Shown piece by piece: positions 58,739-64,000 of a DNA stretch of 64,000 bases. The stretch comes from Desulfovibrio intestinalis (GTDB taxonomy: Bacteria > Desulfobacterota > Desulfovibrionia > Desulfovibrionales > Desulfovibrionaceae): NCBI RefSeq assembly GCF_014202345.1, contig NZ_JACHGO010000001.1, positions 582,696-646,695 of the forward strand. The letters run 5' to 3'. Below the pieces are notes generated by a model. That model saw nothing but the letters and a program-made list of their open reading frames with translations. It had not been told where the DNA came from and did no database searches. The translations under genes were made by a program, and so were the position numbers. Positions within the stretch are counted from its first letter, which is position 1. Every line of letters begins with the position of its first letter.

Positions 58739-59718
58739 TGTCGGACCTCTGTCAGCCCCAGTGCGCTACTATTGACGATAGCGTGCGCCCGCGTAGCCTG
58801 GATGATTTTATTGGTCAGGATGACCTGCGGGCCAATCTCCGCGTGTTTCTTGATGCCGCCCGTGAGCGTGGCAAGGCGCTTGATCATACGCTTTTTTACG
58901 GTAATCCCGGCTTGGGAAAGACAACGCTGGCCCAGATTATGGCTGCGGAACTTGGTGTCAATCTGGTCTGCACCTCTGGCCCCGTGCTGGAGCGTAGTGG
59001 CGATTTGGCCGCCATCCTTACCAATCTGGGGCGCCACGATATTCTTTTCGTGGACGAAATTCACCGTATGCCCATCGCAGTGGAAGAAGTTCTTTACCCC
59101 GCTATGGAAGATTTCAAACTCGACCTTGTTATCGGTCAGGGGCCAGCAGCCAGAACTGTCAAAATTGATCTTGAGCCCTTCACGTTGGCAGGGGCCACTA
59201 CTCGCATGGGGCTTATTTCGTCTCCGCTGCGCGACCGGTTTGGTATTGTGGCCCGGCTTGAGTATTACAGCCCCGCCGATCTCGCCCGCGTGGTGCAGCG
59301 TACCGCCCGTATTCTTGATGTGGCTATCACGCCTGAAGGAGCAGAAGAAATTGGCCGCCGATCCCGTGGCACACCGCGTATTGCCAATCGGCTGCTGCGT
59401 CGCGTGCGGGATTTTGCCCTGGTGCATGGTAACGGCCAGGTGACGGGCAATGAGGCGTCTGTGGCGCTTAAGCGTATGGACGTGGATGAGCAGGGCCTGG
59501 ACCAAATGGATCGCAAGCTGCTTGAAGTGCTTATCAAGCATTATGATGGTGGGCCTGTAGGCATCAAAACTCTGGCTGTTGCCTGCTCTGAAGAAGTGCG
59601 CACCATTGAAGATATTTACGAACCATATCTCATCCAGTGCGGTTTTCTCAAGCGTACGCCGCGTGGTCGTATGGCCACTGCCAGAGCCTATACGCATCTG
59701 AAGCTGCTGCTTTCCTGA
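58738..59718 (+). CDS. ruvB: Holliday junction helicase ATPase RuvB
   Basis: 326 residues, the AAA+ motor that drives branch migration with RuvA. Walker [15 protein letters not shown], Walker [17 protein letters not shown], sensor [17 protein letters not shown] with the arginine finger, and the C-terminal winged helix ([19 protein letters not shown], then [16 protein letters not shown]). Full length. Coupled to ruvA by one-base overlap. Confidence 0.97.
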   Translation: MSDLCQPQCATIDDSVRPRSLDDFIGQDDLRANLRVFLDAARERGKALDHTLFYGNPGLGKTTLAQIMAAELGVNLVCTSGPVLERSGDLAAILTNLGRHDILFVDEIHRMPIAVEEVLYPAMEDFKLDLVIGQGPAARTVKIDLEPFTLAGATTRMGLISSPLRDRFGIVARLEYYSPADLARVVQRTARILDVAITPEGAEEIGRRSRGTPRIANRLLRRVRDFALVHGNGQVTGNEASVALKRMDVDEQGLDQMDRKLLEVLIKHYDGGPVGIKTLAVACSEEVRTIEDIYEPYLIQCGFLKRTPRGRMATARAYTHLKLLLS

Positions 59719-59846
59719 TGTTGCATATGGCGAAAGCTGTTTGCGCGGTTTTGTGCGCGTAATGAGTTTCACCAAAAAATTGTTGTTGAAATCGGCTGCC
59801 TGTGTTTTGCGGTGGCCGTTTACATTTATAATAGGCGGAAAAGTCT

Positions 59847-60236
59847 ATGCTGCTTGAGGTGTTGGAGGGAGAGTTTTGCATCTGCAAGGTGGCAGATATG
59901 AAAGCCGTGAACCTTGACGTGCCTTGGGTATTTGTGGGCAAAACAGACACAGAATTGTCTGTGGTTTATCTGGTTGAACATGCTCCGGCGCAAAGTCTTG
60001 CGCGTGAAGACGGGTGGCGTGCCTTTCGAGTTGCCGGGCAGATGGATTTTGGTCTGACGGGCGTACTGGCAGGTTTATCTGCCGTTTTGGCGCAGGCGGC
60101 CATCAGCATTTTTGCACTTTCAACCTTTGACACGGATTATATATTGGTGAAAGAGGAAAAATTCACGAAGGCGCTTGAGGTTCTCGAACTGGCTGGATAT
60201 GAGGTGCCCCGGGCTATTTTACCGCTGGAAAAATAG
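59847..60236 (+). CDS. ACT-domain protein (CASTOR-like)
   Basis: 129 residues: two ACT-like halves. ICKVADMKAVNLDVPWVFVG, then GQMDFGLTGVLAGLSAVLAQ and ISIFALSTFDTDYILV, which fits the family of small stand-alone ACT (DUF2241/CASTOR-type) proteins. Such domains bind amino acids or other ligands to regulate something else, but I cannot say which. It follows ruvB by 128 bases. AGGCGG lies near the ATG. Confidence 0.8.
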   Translation: MLLEVLEGEFCICKVADMKAVNLDVPWVFVGKTDTELSVVYLVEHAPAQSLAREDGWRAFRVAGQMDFGLTGVLAGLSAVLAQAAISIFALSTFDTDYILVKEEKFTKALEVLELAGYEVPRAILPLEK

Positions 60237-60310
60237 GGAAGCGCCGTCTCAGGCTTTTAGGCCGCTGTAGCGAAGCCCCAGTGCCATCCCCAAACACCTC
60301 CATAGTAATG

Positions 60311-60346
60311 AATGAAGGGCATCGCTCGTAAGCGATGCCCTTCATT
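60311..60346. terminator. Hairpin between convergent genes
   Basis: A 16-bp perfect stem AATGAAGGGCATCGCT / AGCGATGCCCTTCATT with a 4-base loop (CGTA), between the ACT gene and the ATPase gene. The flanks have no T run, but the stem is very stable; probably ends transcripts from both sides. Confidence 0.75.
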
Positions 60347-60367
60347 GCGTTGCAGAGTGTGAGCGTT

Positions 60368-62443
60368 CTATTTGGTATCAATCTTTCCTGCGCGAGCGGC
60401 ATTAAGCACAGCCATGAGGGCCACGCCCACATCAGCAAAAACAGCTTCCCACAGGCCTGAAAGACCTACAATGCCAAGGCCCATGAACACTCCTTTGATG
60501 CCCAGTGCCATAATGATATTCTGCCAGACAATGGTTCTGGTACGGCGGGCAATGCGGAGTAGTTCGGGCAATCGGGCCGGGTTGTCATCAAGAATAACAA
60601 CGTCGGCGGTTTCAATGGCGGCTTCTGCGCCAAGCCCGCCCATCGCCACGCCTACCCCTGCTGTGGCCAGTACGGGCGCGTCATTGATGCCGTCTCCCAC
60701 AAAGAGCGTATGCTTGACGGGACCAAGGGCTTCGAGAGCCCCGGCCTTGTCCTCTGGCAGCAGGTCAGCTTTGAGGATATCCAGCTTGAGACGTTGTGCC
60801 ACGGGGCGGGCCTGCTCTTCGCGGTCTCCGGTAAGCATGGCTATGGTGCTCACACCCATATGGCGCAGTCCTTCAATGGCCTCCGGTGACTGAGGCTTGA
60901 GTCGGTCAGCAACCACAATGGCTCCAAGCAAACGTCCATTTTGGGCAACTTGAACGACACTTCCGGGGATGGTCACTACCTGAGGCGTGATACCGTGAGA
61001 CTCCATAAGAGCTGCGTTACCAGCCAGAAGGGTCGTGTCGGCAATACTGACGACCACACCTTTGCCAGGGACTTCCTGCATGCTTGTTATGGCTGCGTCG
61101 TCAGTAACAATATCAGCTGCAAGGGCCGCTCGTATAACAGAGCGCGCAATAGGGTGGTTGGACCGACTTTCAGCAAGAGCCGCCGTTGCCAGCAATTCAT
61201 TGGGCGCAATGCCTGAGGCGGGCAGCACGGCATTGACCTCAAAAACGCCCTCGGTCAGGGTGCCTGTCTTGTCCAGTGCAGCTACTCTGATATCGCGCAA
61301 ACTGTCCAAAACTGCTCCGCCCTTAATAAGAATACCCCTGCGCGATGCCGCGCCTATACCGCCAAAGTAGCCAAGGGGTATGGAAATGAGCAGGGCGCAC
61401 GGGCAGGAAATAACCAGAAGAACAAGGGCACGATAGAGCCATTGCGAAAAATCACCCAAACCTAAAAGCGGCGGAATTACAGCGACCAGCAGGGCGAGCC
61501 CCGTAACTGCCGGAGTATACCAGCGCGCCATGCGGGTAATGAAGCGTTCAGTCGGTGCCTTGCGGGCAACTGCTGTCTCTACCATTTCCAGAATGCGAGC
61601 AATGGATGATTCGGCAAAGGCCGCAGTAACTTCTATCCGCAGAGAACCATTAAGATTGATGGTTCCTGCGTGCACACGGCCGCCAGGCAAGAGCCGTTGC
61701 GGTACGGATTCTCCGGTAAGGGGCGATGTATCAACCTGTGAATCCCCTTCGAGCACTGTACCATCCAGCGGGATTTTTTCACCAGGACGCACCAAAATGA
61801 GACTGCCGGGTCCAAGGTCTTCAGGTTTGACATCTCGTGTACTGCCGTCGTCTGTGACCTGATGCGCTATGCTCGGCCGTGCAGCCAGAAGGGCTTTGAC
61901 CGAACGCCGAGAACGACCGGCAGCCCGTTCCTGCACAAATTCACCAACACAATAAAACAGCATAACACCAACGGCTTCTGGAAGCTGCCCCAATGCAATC
62001 GCCGCAATGGTTGCTCCACCCATTAAGGTGAACTCATTGAAGAAATCTTTATTCAGAATACTGCGCAATCCCAGGCGAAGAACATCGTAACCGCAAAGAA
62101 TGTAAGGCAGTGCGTAAAATATTGTTATGACCAGCCAGTTGGGAATGTGCTGGGCCATACGCTCGTCTGCAACCATACCAATAGCAAAAAGCACGGCAGA
62201 GATGCCCATTCTCATAAGCTCGCGCTTTTCATCTCCCAGGCCGTGCTCGTGATTATGGCAACCGCAGGAGCTGGAGCCGCAACCAGAGTCTTCTTCATTA
62301 AGAACAGAGGGGGCAGCGGTGGGCGACGCTTCGACGCAAGCGCAAGCTTGTCCATGCTCTTCTAATGGTGTCAGCTTGTCTGTGGCGCAGCAGCCGCAAC
62401 CTTGGCCTTGATGTTTGCTGTGATCAGTTGAGCAATTGCTCAT
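60368..62443 (-). CDS. Zn/Cd/Pb-type P1B ATPase
   Basis: 691 residues, a metal-exporting inner-membrane ATPase. The ion motif is SCPCALLISIPLGYFGGIG (CPC), with DKTGTLTEGVFEVN, GKGVVVSIADT, a phosphatase TGES and VGDGINDAPVLATAGVGVAMG. In place of a folded HMA domain, the N-terminus is a loose Cys/His-rich stretch with GCGCCATD, ACACVEAS, CGSSSCGCHNHEHG, which could bind metal. By motif it exports Zn, Cd or Pb, as for ZntA/CadA. AGGAG lies 8 bases before the ATG. It follows the ArsR gene by 43 bases in one operon. Confidence 0.92.
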   Translation of the reverse strand: MSNCSTDHSKHQGQGCGCCATDKLTPLEEHGQACACVEASPTAAPSVLNEEDSGCGSSSCGCHNHEHGLGDEKRELMRMGISAVLFAIGMVADERMAQHIPNWLVITIFYALPYILCGYDVLRLGLRSILNKDFFNEFTLMGGATIAAIALGQLPEAVGVMLFYCVGEFVQERAAGRSRRSVKALLAARPSIAHQVTDDGSTRDVKPEDLGPGSLILVRPGEKIPLDGTVLEGDSQVDTSPLTGESVPQRLLPGGRVHAGTINLNGSLRIEVTAAFAESSIARILEMVETAVARKAPTERFITRMARWYTPAVTGLALLVAVIPPLLGLGDFSQWLYRALVLLVISCPCALLISIPLGYFGGIGAASRRGILIKGGAVLDSLRDIRVAALDKTGTLTEGVFEVNAVLPASGIAPNELLATAALAESRSNHPIARSVIRAALAADIVTDDAAITSMQEVPGKGVVVSIADTTLLAGNAALMESHGITPQVVTIPGSVVQVAQNGRLLGAIVVADRLKPQSPEAIEGLRHMGVSTIAMLTGDREEQARPVAQRLKLDILKADLLPEDKAGALEALGPVKHTLFVGDGINDAPVLATAGVGVAMGGLGAEAAIETADVVILDDNPARLPELLRIARRTRTIVWQNIIMALGIKGVFMGLGIVGLSGLWEAVFADVGVALMAVLNAARAGKIDTK

Positions 62444-62486
62444 GGGTGAATCTCCTGTGCAGACCTGATGTGCTGTTCAATTGCCA

Positions 62487-62921
62487 TTATTTTTCAGAGG
62501 AAACAGTTTCAACGCTTGTATAGGCGTCTTCGCTGCCATCCACTTCGTCAGCGGGAACTTGAATATGCTTGCGTTTCAAAAACTCATGAATGTTGGTGTT
62601 ATGGGTGATGCCCAACAAGGCAGCCTCGTCTTGCGCAATTTGGGGGCTGTCTGCCAGCTCGGAAGAAACCCAGTCGAGAGCGGTACGGATGCTCGGTGAC
62701 GGGTTGTGTGGCAGGCGATAGTAGACCCATCTGCCCTTTTTGACGCTTTCAATAAGTCGAGCCTGACGGAGCAGGTACAGGTGCTTGGATGTGGTAGACG
62801 CCGCCAATCCGAGAAGCGTTGTAATTTCACATACGCAAAGTGTTCTCAGGCGCAGGGCCATGAGGATACGAGCACGATTTTCGTCTCCAAGTGCGCGTAC
62901 TGTCGTGATAAAGTTAAACAT
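62487..62921 (-). CDS. ArsR/SmtB-family metalloregulator
   Basis: 144 residues. A winged-helix repressor: VRALGDENRARILMAL, then the CVC pair in the recognition region RTLCVCEITTLLGLAAST, LYLLRQARLIESVKKGRWVYYRL. The CxC in alpha-3 is the type of metal site found in ArsR. The tail of 45 residues is longer than usual (HEFLKRKHIQVPADEV). The ATG at 62921 has GAGGAGGG upstream. It lies just upstream of the ATPase and should repress both genes in the absence of metal. Confidence 0.92.
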   Translation of the reverse strand: MFNFITTVRALGDENRARILMALRLRTLCVCEITTLLGLAASTTSKHLYLLRQARLIESVKKGRWVYYRLPHNPSPSIRTALDWVSSELADSPQIAQDEAALLGITHNTNIHEFLKRKHIQVPADEVDGSEDAYTSVETVSSEK

Positions 62922-63032
62922 CGTCCCTCCTCGATACTGGTAAAGCTCCAAACGGTTGCCACCTATAATATAGGCTGATTGCCTTAAGGTGCTATTTCTG
63001 TTGGCTGCAAACCTGAACACTAACAAGTGTTA

Positions 63033-63104
63033 ATTCGTCTTCTGGCGAAATATAAAAATGAACATATTGTGTGTCAAGTATATTTCGTTATTGTGCGAAA
63101 TATA
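63033..63104 (-). promoter_or_regulatory. Promoter with two matched dyads for the arsR-ATPase operon
   Basis: On the minus strand a TTGACA -35 (63072-63077), 17-base spacer and TATATT -10 (63049-63054). Two dyads with the same form and spacing, AATTCG-N8-CGAAAT (63033-63051, overlapping the -10) and TATATTTCG-N8-CGAAATATA (63079-63104, just upstream of the -35), have centres 50 bases apart. They are likely operators for the ArsR-type protein. Confidence 0.75.
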
Positions 63105-63231
63105 AGGTACATGTTTGCCTTTGGGGAAACTCGTTCTGTCTTAAAGGATAATGTTTATTTTTAATTAACTGAAATAATTTAATATGTTTGTGTTTTGGTT
63201 TGTTCTCAGTCGTTGCTGGCAAATATCTATG

Positions 63232-63260
63232 TTGACAAAAGAGAGCGTGTTGCCTATCTT
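63232..63260 (+). promoter_or_regulatory. Upstream rRNA promoter P0
   Basis: TTGACA (63232-63237), 17-base spacer, TATCTT (63255-63260), on the plus strand about 100 bases before the first repeat promoter. It may add to rRNA transcription. Confidence 0.6.
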
Positions 63261-63333
63261 CCAACACGTCGCGTCGGTGACTTCAAAACGACACACAAGC
63301 GAAACAGAGTTTCGCGAAGTCGAAAAAAAGTGA

Positions 63334-63362
63334 TTGACGGGGTTCGAAAAGAGGAGCATAAG
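63334..63362 (+). promoter_or_regulatory. Tandem rRNA promoter P1
   Basis: TTGACG (63334-63339), 17-base spacer, CATAAG (63357-63362). First of four similar elements. Confidence 0.65.
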
Positions 63363-63440
63363 TCTCCCTCGCTCATACAAAACTGAATAATGACTTTGAC
63401 TTGCGATGCCGGAAACTTTCTGGGAAGCGAAAAAAAGTGA

Positions 63441-63469
63441 TTGACAGTCTGGGCAAAGAGAGGCATAAA
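63441..63469 (+). promoter_or_regulatory. Tandem rRNA promoter P2
   Basis: TTGACA (63441-63446), 17-base spacer, CATAAA (63464-63469). 107 bases after P1. Confidence 0.7.
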
Positions 63470-63551
63470 CCTCCTCCGCGCTCATGAAAAACTGCATAAT
63501 GACTTTGACTCGCTGCTCCGAAAAGATTTTCGAGAAAGCGAAGAAAAGTGA

Positions 63552-63580
63552 TTGACAGCTTGAGTGAAAGGGAGCATAAC
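63552..63580 (+). promoter_or_regulatory. Tandem rRNA promoter P3
   Basis: TTGACA (63552-63557), 17-base spacer, CATAAC (63575-63580). 111 bases after P2. Confidence 0.7.
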
Positions 63581-63660
63581 CCTCCCTCGTTCTTACAAAA
63601 ACTGCATACAGCTAGAAACAACGCCGCCTGAAGAAATTCGGCGGAATTGAAAAAAAGTTG

Positions 63661-63689
63661 TTGACAGCGAGAACGAAAGGGGGCATAAA
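63661..63689 (+). promoter_or_regulatory. Tandem rRNA promoter P4
   Basis: TTGACA (63661-63666), 17-base spacer, CATAAA (63684-63689). 109 bases after P3 and about 130 before the 16S start; a GC-rich hairpin (GCCGCCC / GACGGCGG region) and a leader with a possible processing stem lie between. Confidence 0.7.
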
Positions 63690-63818
63690 CCTCCTTCGCG
63701 CCGCCCGAAAGGACGGCGGGCCGAAACGGCCGAGTGGTTCATTGACAAGTGAATAGCGAGTGGGAAGAAAGTCTTTGAGATTCCGATTTCTGCGAAAGCA
63801 GGAATCTTGTACAGATTT

Positions 63819-64000
63819 GAACTGGAGAGTTTGATTCTGGCTCAGATTGAACGCTGGCGGCGTGCTTAACACATGCAAGTCGAACGTGAAAGGGGCTTCG
63901 GCCCTAAGTAAAGTGGCGCACGGGTGAGTAACACGTGGATAATCTGCCCTTATGATCGGGATAACAGTCGGAAACGGCTGCTAATACCGGATACGCTCAA
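63819..64000 (+). rRNA. rrs: 16S rRNA gene, 5' part
   Basis: The first 180 bases of the 16S gene: GGAGAGTTTGATTCTGGCTC, then GATTGAACGCTGGCGGCGTG and ACACATGCAAGTCGAACGTG. The rest of the sequence fits a Desulfovibrio 16S. The gene runs past the end of the window. The 5' end is placed by comparison with E. coli. Confidence 0.97.

Larger units (their letters stand above)
63322..63720 (+). repeat. About 110-bp tandem direct repeats in the rRNA leader
   Basis: Four diverged copies share the core GAAAAAAAGTGATTGACA, a purine-rich spacer, a GCATAA box, a CTCC step, CTCGCTCATACAAAACTG and AATAATGACTTTGACT. Copies begin near 63322, 63428, 63538 and 63647. The repeat unit carries the promoters above. 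Confidence 0.8.

Noticed and set aside
63322..63720. Regular repeats that could be read as a CRISPR array
   Set aside because: The units are about 110 bases, diverged and promoter-bearing, with no short identical repeats or unique spacers and no cas genes nearby.

Overview
The window looks like chromosomal DNA of a sulfate reducer of the Desulfovibrio group. This is inferred from the 16S rRNA 5' end, a Desulfovibrio-type homotrimeric porin, a DUF169 protein, a CbiK-type cobaltochelatase, the futalosine menaquinone route and the hook-gene arrangement. Almost everything reads as ordinary core genome: there is no prophage, insertion sequence, CRISPR array, integrase or toxin-antitoxin pair that I could support.

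Layout. 1-1.75 kb: the end of a urea transporter, then an ammonium channel. 1.8-2.15 kb: tRNA-Glu and terminators. 2.2-12.4 kb (minus strand): a flagellar block that reads STAS protein, FapA-like DUF342 protein, two glycosyltransferases, FliK, FlgD, FlgE. The last three build the hook; the hook protein carries a Tyr-rich insert with a 31-residue period. 12.4-15.9 kb (minus): dtd, an acyl-CoA synthetase and the fused ispDF gene, then rnpB (RNase P RNA), a zinc-ribbon protein, a Nif3-like protein and a guanine deaminase. 19.5-22 kb (plus): a CitA/DcuS-type sensor kinase, its response regulator and a small exported Cys-rich protein. 22.7-26.3 kb: tRNA-Arg, a DUF169 protein, a major porin and a His-rich protein. 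26.6-32.7 kb (minus): a YhaO/YhaN (SbcCD-like) pair and a TPR protein. 33-40.5 kb: a MJ1255-type glycosyltransferase, a membrane metallophosphoesterase, dnaE, an HD protein and a small unknown protein.

40.8-49.3 kb: a DUF3179 protein, an RmlD-like reductase, cbiK, a thioredoxin-fold lipoprotein, and the four-gene futalosine set mqnA, mqnC, mqnE (minus) and mqnD (plus), which makes 1,4-dihydroxy-6-naphthoate from chorismate for menaquinone; mqnB is not present. 49.5-56.7 kb: a MATE exporter, a degenerate receiver-TPR protein, a zinc-ribbon protein, a BFN-domain protein, miaB and several small unknowns. 56.8-60.2 kb (plus): moaA, ruvA-ruvB and an ACT-domain protein. 60.4-63.1 kb (minus): an ArsR-family regulator and a Zn/Cd-type P1B ATPase behind a promoter flanked by two matching dyads. 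63.2-64 kb: a string of tandem, about 110-bp promoter-bearing repeats leading into a 16S rRNA gene cut by the window end.

Start codons were chosen by ribosome-binding sites and family homology from memory; several genes have shorter starts than the longest reading frame. No database search could be run, so family names are recognised by motif only.
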